A stretch of 64,000 bases of DNA, taken from the NCBI RefSeq assembly GCF_008386565.1, contig NZ_VUKA01000011.1:32247-96246 (forward strand), given 5' to 3'. Position numbers and translations under genes: made by a program. The notes under the pieces are model-generated. The model was not told where the DNA came from and searched no databases. It worked only from the letters and a program-made list of their open reading frames with translations. Shown here in pieces: positions 17,299-25,181 of this stretch. This DNA is from Teichococcus oryzae. Lineage in GTDB: Bacteria > Pseudomonadota > Alphaproteobacteria > Acetobacterales > Acetobacteraceae. Numbering within the stretch: the first letter of the stretch is position 1; each line of letters opens with the position of its first letter.

Positions 17299-18702
17299 TT
17301 AGTTGGATGAAGGCCTCTCGCCGAGATCCCAGAAGATGCCGGCCATCAGAGCCAGGGCCTGTCGCGTCAATGGAACAAGCATGTGTTCATCAGGAGCATG
17401 CTGGGCGCAGGCCGCGTAGGAATGCGGGATCCAGAGGGTCGGCAGGCCAAGCAGGTCAGCGAATACATGGTTGGGCAATGTGCCGCCGATGTTGGGCAGG
17501 ATGGCCGGGGGCGTGCCGGTGGTTCGTTGCATCGAGGCGGCGGCCCAGCGAACCCAGGGTGAGTCGGGATCCAGCCGCGTGGCGGGGGATGCCTCGTGGC
17601 GGGTGGAAACCACCTCGACCGCGCCGAAGCCATGCGCGTCCAGGTGGGCCCGCAATGCCGGCAGGATCTGCACGGGATCGGTGCCAACCACGAATCGAAG
17701 CTGCATCACGGCCAGGGCGGCGGGTGGCACGGCGTTCACCGGCGCCTCGGCATTGGCCGCCTTGAAGGCCAGAACCTCCAGCGTGTTCCAGGCGAAAAGG
17801 CGTTCCGCCGGCGTCAGCCCCGGCTCGCCCCAGGCTTCATCCACCGCCGGATCGGTCGGGCCGCCGCCCACTGTGATCCCTGCCAGCACCGCGCGCACCG
17901 AGTTCGGGATGGCTGGCGGGCGCAGGCCCTCGACCAGCAGCCGGCCCCGCGCATCCACCATGGAGGCGATGGCATTGGCGAGAAGGGTCGCCGGATTGCT
18001 GATGACGCCGCCCCAATTGCCGGAATGGTAGCCGCGCTCGCGCGCCGCCACGCGCAATTCCACGTTGAAGGCGCCGCGGGAGCCAAGGAACAGGGTCGGC
18101 CGGTCCGCCGCGAGGCGCGGCCCGTCCGAGGCAATCAGCACATCGGCCCGCAGCAGATCCCGGTGCCGCGCACAGATCTCCGACAAGCCGGGGGAGCCGG
18201 TTTCCTCGCCCATTTCCAGCAGCAGCACGGTGTTGAAGCCAAGCTTTCCGCCCCGTGCCTGAAGCACCTGCTCCAGCGCCGCAAGATTGATGCTGTGCTG
18301 GCCTTTGTTGTCCGCCGTGCCGCGGCCGTACCAGCGATCACCTTCCTCGGTGATGCGGAAGGGAGCCAGGCCTTCGCGCCATTCATTGTCCTGGCCGCGC
18401 GTCACGTCGCCATGGCCGTAGATCAGCACGGTGGGCCGCGCCTCGTCCTCGATCCGCCGCGCCACCAGGAAGGGCCCCCTGTCGGCAACGGGGTTCTCAA
18501 GGATCTGGCTGGAGAAGCCCATGGCTTCCACGCCGGGGATGATTTCCTCCGTCAGGTAGCGGTGCAGTTCCGGCATCTGTTCCGGAACCTGGCTTTCGGT
18601 CCGGAAGGCGACGCGGCGCTCCATCAAGGCGCGGAAACGGCCGTCATCCATCAGCGCAACGGCCGAGGCGATGACGCCCTCACGGGTGGAAGTGTCGGTC
18701 AT
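17299..18702 (-). CDS. M20 family metallopeptidase (dipeptidase/carboxypeptidase type)
   Basis: A 467-residue cytosolic M20A-type peptidase. Metal and catalytic residues are in YGHGDV (H97, D99), GRGTADNKGQ (D131) and EMGEETGSPGL (E166/E167), with a late LWIPHSYAACAQH segment carrying the last His. The middle part (about residues 215-330) is the dimerisation lid. It should cleave small peptides or N-acyl amino acids. The start at 18702 is supported by GGAAGGAG about 10 bases upstream; a longer frame is unsupported. It is followed by a strong intrinsic terminator and preceded by a 328-base gap, so it is probably a single-gene unit. Confidence 0.88.
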   Translation of the reverse strand: MTDTSTREGVIASAVALMDDGRFRALMERRVAFRTESQVPEQMPELHRYLTEEIIPGVEAMGFSSQILENPVADRGPFLVARRIEDEARPTVLIYGHGDVTRGQDNEWREGLAPFRITEEGDRWYGRGTADNKGQHSINLAALEQVLQARGGKLGFNTVLLLEMGEETGSPGLSEICARHRDLLRADVLIASDGPRLAADRPTLFLGSRGAFNVELRVAARERGYHSGNWGGVISNPATLLANAIASMVDARGRLLVEGLRPPAIPNSVRAVLAGITVGGGPTDPAVDEAWGEPGLTPAERLFAWNTLEVLAFKAANAEAPVNAVPPAALAVMQLRFVVGTDPVQILPALRAHLDAHGFGAVEVVSTRHEASPATRLDPDSPWVRWAAASMQRTTGTPPAILPNIGGTLPNHVFADLLGLPTLWIPHSYAACAQHAPDEHMLVPLTRQALALMAGIFWDLGERPSSN

Positions 18703-19030
18703 GTATGGAATGCTCCTTCCCAGACGTCGCGGCGCGCGCGCCCTCACCGGGGCATGCAGGCAGGACGCGGGGCGGGCCGACAAGGCGGCGGCGGTTGGTC
18801 CGGCACGGGCAGGCTCTCAGTCAGGCACGGCAACAGGGCAGGGTTTCCGCCCAATGGCCGCCCTGCGCAACCGCTCCGGCGCCGTTTTCCCTCAGCCCAG
18901 TGCTCCGGCAGCGGTTCCGCTCCACGATCAAGGTCGCGGCGGCGCCCGGAGCGGGCCAGGAGCGACCACAAGGAGATGGCGCAGGGCACGGTCATCCATG
19001 GCGGGTGGAGACCACCCGCCGCTGCGACAA
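18703..19030. other. Intergenic region upstream of the M20 peptidase
   Basis: These 328 bases hold no gene I can support; frames through them are unlike any family and follow the high GC pattern. The region contains a terminator-like hairpin next to the regulator stop and should include the peptidase promoter, which I cannot place. Confidence 0.5.
19000..19020 (-). terminator. Hairpin after the CtrA-like regulator gene
   Basis: A perfect 9-bp stem (19000-19008 with 19012-19020, GGCGGGTGG/CCACCCGCC) with a 3-base loop begins 10 bases downstream of the regulator stop on the minus strand. There is no T-run after it, so termination would need Rho or be partial. Confidence 0.5.
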
Positions 19031-19807
19031 TCAAACGGCGATGGCGAGATGCGGCGGCTGCCGCACAAGATGCGCCCGCTGCATGCGGGGATGCGCCGCC
19101 GCCAGCCGGGCGCGGGCGGCGATGACCTCGCTGGCGCCGGGCTCTTCCAGCACATAGCCGCGGCCCCAGATGGTGCGCACGATCTCGGCCGAGCCCGCGG
19201 CCGCCAGCTTGCGCCGCAGCTTGCAGATGAAGACGTCCAGGATGCGCTGGTCCGGCCCATCTTCCAGCCCGTAGGCACGCGCCATGAAATGCTCCTTGGT
19301 GAGCATCGCGCCCGGCCGCAGCATCAGCATTTCCAGCACGTCAAACTCGCGGCAGGTGATCCTGACGGGAGCGCCATCCACGGTGACGGTGCGGCGTGCC
19401 TGATCCAGCACCACATTGCCACAGCGCAGTTCCGGGCTGGCATGGCCGAGGCAGCGGCGCAGCACCGCCTGCATGCGGGCCTGCAGCAGCGGCATGTGCA
19501 ACGGACCGGTCAGGACCTGATCGGCGCCGGCTTCCAGAACGGCCTGTTCTTCCTCGGCGCTGACGCGGGCGCCGAGCACCAGCACGGGGCAGCGCACACC
19601 CTTTCGCCGGATATCCCGCACCATGCCCACGCCATCACGGCTGATATTGGCGGTTTCGACCAGGATGCAGTCGTAGTCCCCGCTGTGCTGCGCGATGGAC
19701 GGCGCGTCCAGGAATGGCTCGGCCAAGTCACAGCCATGCCCGTGCCGCCGCAGCGTGTCGAACAGGGTGGAAACGGCACCAAGGCTGCTTGCGAGAAGAA
19801 TATGCAT
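19031..19807 (-). CDS. CtrA-like response regulator with degenerate receiver domain
   Basis: A 258-residue OmpR/CtrA-type regulator. The C-terminal winged helix (about residues 135-230) closely follows CtrA, with LTKEHFMARAYG, ILDVFICKLRRKLA and WGRGYVLEEP. The receiver (1-115) lacks the phosphorylation machinery: the acidic pair after beta-1 is A6-S7, the phospho-acceptor position is Glu (E51 in ILVETAN), and the conserved Lys is replaced by Gly (G101 in LTGPL). It should therefore bind DNA without phosphorylation. The ATG at 19807 has AAGGA 6 bases upstream. flbT lies 108 bases upstream on the same strand, which suggests a flagellar or cell-cycle role. A 12-bp palindrome lies in that gap. 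It is a CtrA paralogue, not CtrA itself, judging by the receiver. Confidence 0.85.
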   Translation of the reverse strand: MHILLASSLGAVSTLFDTLRRHGHGCDLAEPFLDAPSIAQHSGDYDCILVETANISRDGVGMVRDIRRKGVRCPVLVLGARVSAEEEQAVLEAGADQVLTGPLHMPLLQARMQAVLRRCLGHASPELRCGNVVLDQARRTVTVDGAPVRITCREFDVLEMLMLRPGAMLTKEHFMARAYGLEDGPDQRILDVFICKLRRKLAAAGSAEIVRTIWGRGYVLEEPGASEVIAARARLAAAHPRMQRAHLVRQPPHLAIAV

Positions 19808-19868
19808 ACCCAGTCCTTGCGATTTTCGCTGGCCACACGGCCGGAGGGTTCGTGGTTCAGGCTGGGTA

Positions 19869-19880
19869 GATCACGTGATC
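19869..19880. promoter_or_regulatory. 12-bp palindrome GATCACGTGATC upstream of the CtrA-like gene
   Basis: A perfect 12-bp palindrome lies 62 bases before the regulator start. Beside it, GATAA and TTATC (about 19883-19900) form a second small dyad in AT-rich DNA. The position suits an operator or autoregulatory site; no known binding protein is assigned. Confidence 0.35.
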
Positions 19881-19915
19881 GTGATAATCAAGCTTTTATC
19901 AACAATAGGGGGCGC

Positions 19916-20359
19916 TTATGCCCCCTCCTCCTCGGAGTGTTGCAGCAAAGCATCATCATGGGCGAACAGGGTGCGCACGCGCCGCATGGCATTCCAGAAC
20001 TCGCCGGCCTCCATTTCCGCCAGCGCGAGGCGCAGCACCTGCCGCACCGCTTCCGTGGTGGTGGCGGCGATATAGGCTTCTGTCAGGGCGCGGGCGGCCT
20101 GGACCAGCGCGGCCCGCTCCTGCTCCTCGCAGACATAGGCACCTTGCATCGCCAGGTAGATCCGCCGCGCCGGGGTGGTCGCATCCTCCGCTTCCATGAT
20201 CTGGCGGCCGAACAGGAACCGGACATGGTTGGACACCAGCATGGTGGTGCGCGTCTTGAACTGCAGCGACGCACCATTCACCAGCAGCTTGTCGCCGGCC
20301 CGCAACTCGATGACCAGGCGTCCCTGGCCGCTGCCGCGCCGGACTTTTTCTGCGCTCAT
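19916..20359 (-). CDS. flbT: Flagellar biosynthesis repressor FlbT
   Basis: A 147-residue FlbT protein. The family core LRAGDKLLVNGASLQF, the EAEDATTPARRIYLAMQGAY segment and the helical C-terminal half match this alphaproteobacterial family. FlbT binds the 5' untranslated region of flagellin mRNA and, with FlaF, adjusts flagellin translation to hook assembly. The C-terminus is acidic (HSEEEGA). The start at 20359 gives the usual FlbT N-terminus after a short basic leader; no clear ribosome site is visible. No flagellin or flaF gene is in the window, so this copy lies apart from its usual partners. Its neighbour is the CtrA-like regulator. Confidence 0.88.
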   Translation of the reverse strand: MSAEKVRRGSGQGRLVIELRAGDKLLVNGASLQFKTRTTMLVSNHVRFLFGRQIMEAEDATTPARRIYLAMQGAYVCEEQERAALVQAARALTEAYIAATTTEAVRQVLRLALAEMEAGEFWNAMRRVRTLFAHDDALLQHSEEEGA

Positions 20360-20555
20360 GGAAAGACTTTGGATGGAAGGGTGGAGGGGGCTGGGCCGTT
20401 CCGGCAAGCGGAACCGTCAGCGCAAGGGTTCATCTGCCGTGCCTCAAAGGCGACGGCACAACTCTGCTGGGGTGGCTCTGCCGGGGCCTTCTGCATCGTG
20501 CTGCGCTCTCTGAACTCTGCATCATCTCCTTAGTGGGGGTTTGCTAACTCAATGT

Positions 20556-20570
20556 TTACGGCAAAATTAA
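20556..20570 (-). promoter_or_regulatory. Possible CtrA-type half-site pair upstream of flbT
   Basis: On the minus strand the sequence reads TTAA, seven bases, GTAA: one mismatch from the alphaproteobacterial CtrA consensus TTAA-N7-TTAA. It lies about 200 bases upstream of flbT in an AT-rich stretch. The match is short and could be chance. Confidence 0.3.
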
Positions 20571-20946
20571 CATAGGAATTTCGCGTAAGAGTTTATAGCA
20601 TGAACTTGGCAGTGTCAGCGATGAAGATGCGCAAGGAGAATCACAAACCAGTGACATTAATGGGTGTGAATCCTTGAAATATATCTACCTGTGAGATCAT
20701 TCTCAGCCGTACCGGATTCTCCTCTCCATGGCTGGACTGCCTTCCTGTTGGTTATCTGACGGCAGAGCCGGACCGACAGGAGAGGTTGATATTCCATGGC
20801 GGGCTGCTGCGCGGGCTTGTGACACTGGAAGAAGGCTCGCGCCCCAAGAGCAGGTGGTGCCAACGACCACCTTGCTGGAGGTACCCCACCATGATGCCGG
20901 CGCCCGGTTCTGGAAGGCATGGCCACGAAACCTGCGGGAGCTGCCA

Positions 20947-20996
20947 AAACAGCTTCGCCCGATCAGATGACATCATCTGATCGGGCGAAGCTGTTT
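20947..20996. repeat. Perfect 24-bp inverted repeat with 2-base spacer
   Basis: Positions 20947-20970 and 20973-20996 are exact reverse complements, separated only by CA. The arm begins AAACAGCTTCGCC. On the minus strand the hairpin is followed by TTTTGG, so it could terminate the DUF3297 transcript, whose stop is about 108 bases upstream. The stem is far longer than the other hairpins here (8-11 bp), which also allows a mobile-element end or a head-to-head junction of two terminal repeats. Confidence 0.8.
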
Positions 20997-21103
20997 CACA
21001 GGTGGGGCATGCGGAAGCGGCTTGCGTGAGCCGCCGCCAGGCTGTGGATGCCTGGGGGGGCCAGGCGCGGAGCGGTTCGGTGCCGTCCGGCCCGGCTCTA
21101 TGC

Positions 21104-21355
21104 TCAGCCCTGGGGCGCCGTGTCCTTGAAATAAGGCTCTACCGTGCCTTGCACCTTCATGGTCATCGGGTTGCCCTTGCGGTCCAGGGTGGTGCCCACC
21201 GTCAGGCGCACCCATCCCTCGCTCACGCAATACTCGTCCACATTGGTCTTCTCGACGCCCTTGAAGCGGATCCCGACGCCCCGTTCCAGCGCGGCAGCAT
21301 CGTAAAAGGGACTCTTGGGATTGCTCGACAGGCGGTCGGGCGGAGTGTCGCTCAT
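21104..21355 (-). CDS. DUF3297 family small protein
   Basis: An 83-residue cytosolic protein matching the DUF3297 family, with conserved ERGVGIRFKG, EYCVSEGWVR and DRKGNPMT segments. Members are sometimes labelled glutathione peroxidase in databases, but I know of no firm function. The start at 21355 has GAGG 6 bases upstream. It stands alone, 65 bases downstream of the small membrane protein gene on the same strand. Confidence 0.85.
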   Translation of the reverse strand: MSDTPPDRLSSNPKSPFYDAAALERGVGIRFKGVEKTNVDEYCVSEGWVRLTVGTTLDRKGNPMTMKVQGTVEPYFKDTAPQG

Positions 21356-21420
21356 GATCGGCCTCTGCTGCGGGAGGAGCGGGTGATAGCCATATGGGCC
21401 CGGCTTGCCAAATAGGCGGC

Positions 21421-21798
21421 TCAGCTTTCGCGGGCGATGATGCCGTTGATCGTGCGGCAGGCGGCCACAACCGCGAGCAGCAGAAGCCCCTGCCGGATCA
21501 TCCCGGCCGGGGTGAAGCTGTAGCCACCGGCGCGCAGCGTGCCGGGCACGTAGCTCAGATATTGTTGCAGTTCGGGTTCCAGCTGGATGCCGGCCAGCAC
21601 ATGCAGCCCGAGCCACCACAAGGCGCCCGCGATCAGGAGCAATGGCCCCGCCAGCTCCGCCACCAGTTCCACAAAGGTCAGCGCGAAGATGATGAGGCCC
21701 CAGAACAGGACCCGGACGCCCTTCAGAAGCAAAGCGGGGCTGCGGGCGCGGCTCGGGGAGTGGTTGAACGTGTCATGATGGGCCGAGGCGCTGCGCAT
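21421..21798 (-). CDS. Small membrane protein of unknown function
   Basis: A 125-residue protein I do not recognise. It has a polar, His/Ser/Arg-rich N-terminus (residues 1-22), one or two hydrophobic segments at about 27-67 (FWGLIIFALTFVELVAELAGPLLLIAGALWWLG in outline) and another at about 98-115. It is therefore probably an inner-membrane protein with three short helices. AGGAGG 9 bases before the ATG gives good support that it is translated. It is followed by the DUF3297 gene and preceded by ldhA, all leftward, but spacing of 65-116 bases does not prove an operon. Confidence 0.7.
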   Translation of the reverse strand: MRSASAHHDTFNHSPSRARSPALLLKGVRVLFWGLIIFALTFVELVAELAGPLLLIAGALWWLGLHVLAGIQLEPELQQYLSYVPGTLRAGGYSFTPAGMIRQGLLLLAVVAACRTINGIIARES

Positions 21799-21914
21799 GG
21801 GGGAGATCCTCCTGAGGGAAGGGCATGGCCCTGGACGCTCCGGTCAGGCCGGTATGTGGAAGTGATCGCATACCGGCAAAGGCGGCAAGGAACAAATCGG
21901 GTAATAGTTGTGGT

Positions 21915-22925
21915 TCAGCCTTCCGGCAGCGGAACGGCATGCAACGGCGCCCTTCCCGCCGCGAAGGCATCCAGGTTGGCCAGGGTGGTCGCGGCGATGG
22001 CCCGCATGGCGCCTTCGGTGAAAAAGCCCTGATGGCCGGTGATCAGAACATTGGGAAAGGTCAGCAGGCGGGCAAAAACGTCATCCTGCAGCACTGTGCC
22101 CGACAGGTCCTCGAAGAACAGGTCCGCTTCCTCCTCATAGACGTCGAGGCCGAGATGGCCGAGATGGCCGCTTTTCAGCGCCGCGATCACGGCGGTGGTG
22201 TCGAGCATGGCGCCCCGGCTGGTGTTGATCAGCATGGCGCCCCGCTTCATCCGGGTCAGGGCCGCGGCGTCGATCAGCCGGTTGGTGGCGGGGGTCAGCG
22301 GGCAGTGCAGGCTGATGATGTCTGCGTCGGCCAGCAATTCCGCAAGCGGCCGGTATTCGATCCCCAGCCGGCGGATGGCATCCTGGCTCGGAGCCGGGTC
22401 ATGAGCCAGCAGCCGGCAGCCGAAGCCATGCATGATCCGGGCAAAAGCGAGCCCGATCTGTCCCGTACCGATGATGCCGACGCACCGCCCGTGCAGATCA
22501 AGGCCGAGCAGCCCATCAAGCGCGAAATTGCCTTCCCGCACCCGGGCATAGGCCTTGTGCATCCGCCGGCTGAGGGACAGCACAAGAGCCGCAGCGTGTT
22601 CGGCAACAGCCTCCGGTGCATAGGCCGGGACGCGGGCCACCGCGATTCCGAGGCGTGAGGCCGCCGCCAGATCCACATTGTTGAACCCCGCGCAACGCAG
22701 TGCCACCAGCCGCACGCCCTGCTCATGCAGGGCCGCCAGGGCTGTGGCATCGGCACGGTCATTGACGAACAGGCACGCCGCCCGCGCCCCTGCCGCCTGC
22801 AACGCGCTGCGGGGGCCGAGCTGCGCCTCTATCCATTCGAAATGATACGGCGATCCAACGGCTTCGTTCGCCATCTGGAGAAAACGGCGGTCGTAGGGCT
22901 TGGCGCTGAATACCGCGACGCGCAT
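21915..22925 (-). CDS. ldhA: D-lactate dehydrogenase (2-hydroxyacid dehydrogenase, LdhA type)
   Basis: A 336-residue D-isomer 2-hydroxyacid dehydrogenase reducing pyruvate to D-lactate with NADH. The substrate loop LRCAGFNNVD, the dinucleotide motif GTGQIG (residues 153-158), R237 in NTSRGAM, the Glu in DVYEEE (264-266) and H298 in TGHQGFF form the expected active site. The stretch DVYEEE-DLFFED-QDDVF is close to E. coli LdhA, so lactate is more likely than a broader 2-hydroxyacid. The start at 22925 has GGAGG 6 bases upstream. It is divergent from hyuA, with 168 bases between starts. Confidence 0.88.
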   Translation of the reverse strand: MRVAVFSAKPYDRRFLQMANEAVGSPYHFEWIEAQLGPRSALQAAGARAACLFVNDRADATALAALHEQGVRLVALRCAGFNNVDLAAASRLGIAVARVPAYAPEAVAEHAAALVLSLSRRMHKAYARVREGNFALDGLLGLDLHGRCVGIIGTGQIGLAFARIMHGFGCRLLAHDPAPSQDAIRRLGIEYRPLAELLADADIISLHCPLTPATNRLIDAAALTRMKRGAMLINTSRGAMLDTTAVIAALKSGHLGHLGLDVYEEEADLFFEDLSGTVLQDDVFARLLTFPNVLITGHQGFFTEGAMRAIAATTLANLDAFAAGRAPLHAVPLPEG

Positions 22926-23093
22926 TCTGGTCCTCCAGACCGGTTCGGCCGGCCTATGTGGCACGGCTGTTGCTGAGGCTCCGCCGGGTCGCCGGGGCAG
23001 GCAGCTGGCCAGGCGTGATTTGCGGCCCGTCCATGGCCGCAGAGGACCAATGATTTGCACAGGCACGGTGCCTGGGTGAAGGGAGCACTTGAC

Positions 23094-25181
23094 TTGCTAT
23101 CCACGACTGATGTGCGGCTGGCGGCCGATATTGGCGGCACTTTCACGGATATTGTGCTGGATGCCGGTGGCCTGCGCCGCACGCGCAAGGTCCTGACCAC
23201 CCCGGCCGCGCCGGAGGAAGGCGTGCTCGCCGGCGTTGGCCTGGTGCTGGACGATGCCGGGCTGCGCTTTTCCGATATCGATGTGTTCGTCCATGGCACG
23301 ACTTTGGCCACCAACGCCATCATCGAGCGGCGCGGTGCGAAAACGGCGCTCATCACGACGCAGGGCTTCCGCGACGTCCTGGAGATCGGCACCGAAAGCC
23401 GCTACGACCAATATGACCTGACGCTGGAGAAGCCGGTGCCACTGGTGCCGCGCGAGTTGCGCTTCACCGTGCCCGAGCGCATGGACGCGGCCGGCCAGGT
23501 CCGCCTGCCGCTGGACGAGGCCGCGGTCGCCGCCCTGGTTCCGCAGCTGCGCGAGCATGCGGTGCAAAGCGTCGCCTTCGCCTTCCTGCACGGCTACGCC
23601 AACCCCGACCATGAGCAGCGTGCCGCCGCGATCCTGAAGGCGGCCATGCCGGACCTGTCCATCACCCTGGCCAGCGAGGTTTGCCCGGAGGTGCGGGAAT
23701 ATGAGCGCACCTCCACCGCCGTCGCCAACGCCTATGTGCAGCCCCAGATGGAAGGCTATCTCGGCCGCATGGCGGCCGCGCTGCGCGGACGGCAGTATCG
23801 CGGCGCGACCTATCTGGTGACCTCGGGCGGCGGCCTGACCTCGCTGGAGACGGCGCAGAAATTCCCGGTGCGGCTGGTTGAGTCCGGCCCGGCCGGCGGC
23901 GCCATCTTCGCCGCGCAGGTGGCCCTGCGTGCCGGCGAGCAGAAGGTGCTGTCCTTCGACATGGGCGGCACCACGGCCAAGATCTGCCTGATCGAGAATG
24001 GCGAGCCCGCGACCTCCCGCTTCTTCGAGGTGGACCGCACGGCGCGTTTCCTGAAAGGCTCGGGCCTGCCGCTGCGTATCCCGGTCATTGAAATGGTCGA
24101 GATCGGCGCCGGCGGCGGTTCCATCGCCCAGGTTGACGCGCTGCAACGTGTCACGGTGGGGCCAGAAAGCGCGTCCTCCGTGCCAGGGCCTGCCTGCTAC
24201 GGGCTGGGCGGGGAGCGGCCGGCGGTGACGGACGCCGATGTGGCGCTGGGCCTGATCAAGCCGGAAGGCTTCGCGGGCGGCAGCATGGACCTGAGGCCGG
24301 AATTGTCGCTCCGCGCGCTGGGGCGCGAGATCGGCGAGAAGCTGCACCTGTCGCCGGAAATGTCCGCCTATGCGGTGTATGAAATGGTCTGCGAGAACAT
24401 GGCCAGCGCGGCCCGCGTCCATGCGGCCGAGCGCGGCGCGGTGATCGGGCAGCACACCATGATCGCCTTTGGCGGAGCGGCGCCATTGCACGCCGCCCGC
24501 GTGGCCGAGAAGGTGGGGGTGCCGCGCGTCGTGGTGCCCCCCAATGCCGGCGTCGGCTCGGCTGTCGGATTCCTGGCCGCACCCGTCGCCTACGAGATCG
24601 TGCGGTCCCGCCCCGCCCGCCTGGACGAGGATTTCGACGGAGCCTCGATTTCCGCCCTGTTCGCGGAGATGACCGAGGCGGCGCGCGCCCTTGTGGAGCC
24701 CGGCGCGCGCGGCGCGCCTTTGTTTGAGCGCCGCACCGCCTTCATGCGCTATGTCGGCCAGGGCCACGAGATCACCGTGGAACTGCCGAACAAGGAACTG
24801 GGCATGGCCGATGTCGCGGAACTGCGCCGCATCTTCGAAGCGGAATACGCCGCGCAATTCGCCCGTGCGATCCCCGCGGCGGCGATCGAGGTGCTGAACT
24901 GGTCGGTGCTGGTTTCCACCAATGCGCACCATCCGGAAGCCGCGGCGCCCGTGACATCCGCCGCGTCGCCACAGCCCGCCGGTTTGCGCCTGATCTTCGA
25001 CGGCCGCGCCGAGAAGAAGATCGAGGTGCCGCTGTACCGCCGCGAGGCGATGCCACCTGGCGCCCGCATCGCCGGCCCCGCGCTGATCGCCGAGGACGAG
25101 ACAACCACCTACATTTCTGGCAGCTTCGATGCCCATATCGATGGCAGCGGCTGCATCGTGATGGAGCAGAAGGCGGCATGA
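23094..25181 (+). CDS. hyuA: Hydantoinase/oxoprolinase subunit A (HyuA family)
   Basis: A 695-residue ATP-dependent amidohydrolase subunit of the N-methylhydantoinase A/5-oxoprolinase family. The N-terminal ADIGGTFTD phosphate-binding motif, a second ASKHA-type motif (SFDMGGTTAKICL) and the central EIGAGGGSIA segment are present. It works with HyuB to open hydantoin, 5-oxoproline or related lactam rings using ATP. The start is taken as TTG 23094 because AAGGGAG lies 8 bases upstream; a TTG at 23055 and GTG at 23076 are in frame without such a site. hyuB overlaps its stop by 4 bases. The TRAP transporter downstream may import the substrate. Confidence 0.88.
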   Translation: MLSTTDVRLAADIGGTFTDIVLDAGGLRRTRKVLTTPAAPEEGVLAGVGLVLDDAGLRFSDIDVFVHGTTLATNAIIERRGAKTALITTQGFRDVLEIGTESRYDQYDLTLEKPVPLVPRELRFTVPERMDAAGQVRLPLDEAAVAALVPQLREHAVQSVAFAFLHGYANPDHEQRAAAILKAAMPDLSITLASEVCPEVREYERTSTAVANAYVQPQMEGYLGRMAAALRGRQYRGATYLVTSGGGLTSLETAQKFPVRLVESGPAGGAIFAAQVALRAGEQKVLSFDMGGTTAKICLIENGEPATSRFFEVDRTARFLKGSGLPLRIPVIEMVEIGAGGGSIAQVDALQRVTVGPESASSVPGPACYGLGGERPAVTDADVALGLIKPEGFAGGSMDLRPELSLRALGREIGEKLHLSPEMSAYAVYEMVCENMASAARVHAAERGAVIGQHTMIAFGGAAPLHAARVAEKVGVPRVVVPPNAGVGSAVGFLAAPVAYEIVRSRPARLDEDFDGASISALFAEMTEAARALVEPGARGAPLFERRTAFMRYVGQGHEITVELPNKELGMADVAELRRIFEAEYAAQFARAIPAAAIEVLNWSVLVSTNAHHPEAAAPVTSAASPQPAGLRLIFDGRAEKKIEVPLYRREAMPPGARIAGPALIAEDETTTYISGSFDAHIDGSGCIVMEQKAA

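Larger units (their letters stand above)
20360..21103. other. Gene-poor 744-base region between flbT and the DUF3297 gene
   Basis: No open frame here resembles a known protein. The left third is AT-rich (about 20520-20700) and probably holds the flbT promoter. An imperfect 10-bp dyad with a 19-base loop lies at 20743-20781 (TCCTGTTGGT/ACCGACAGGA). A perfect 24-bp inverted repeat lies at 20947-20996. A 25-codon frame starts at ATG 20600 but has no ribosome site. The region could hold a small RNA or be the remnant of a mobile element; neither can be shown by eye. Confidence 0.5.

Noticed and set aside
20600-20677. 25-codon frame starting at an ATG after an AT-rich patch
   Set aside because: No ribosome site and no recognisable product; too short to support by eye.
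20728-20976. Short open frames on both strands in the gene-poor region
   Set aside because: They run into the 24-bp inverted repeat, resemble no transposase or other family, and lack ribosome sites.
23097-25136. Long leftward open frame of about 680 codons opposite hyuA
   Set aside because: It is the antisense shadow of a clear family gene, is His/Arg/Gly-rich with no motif, and arises from GC-rich codon bias.
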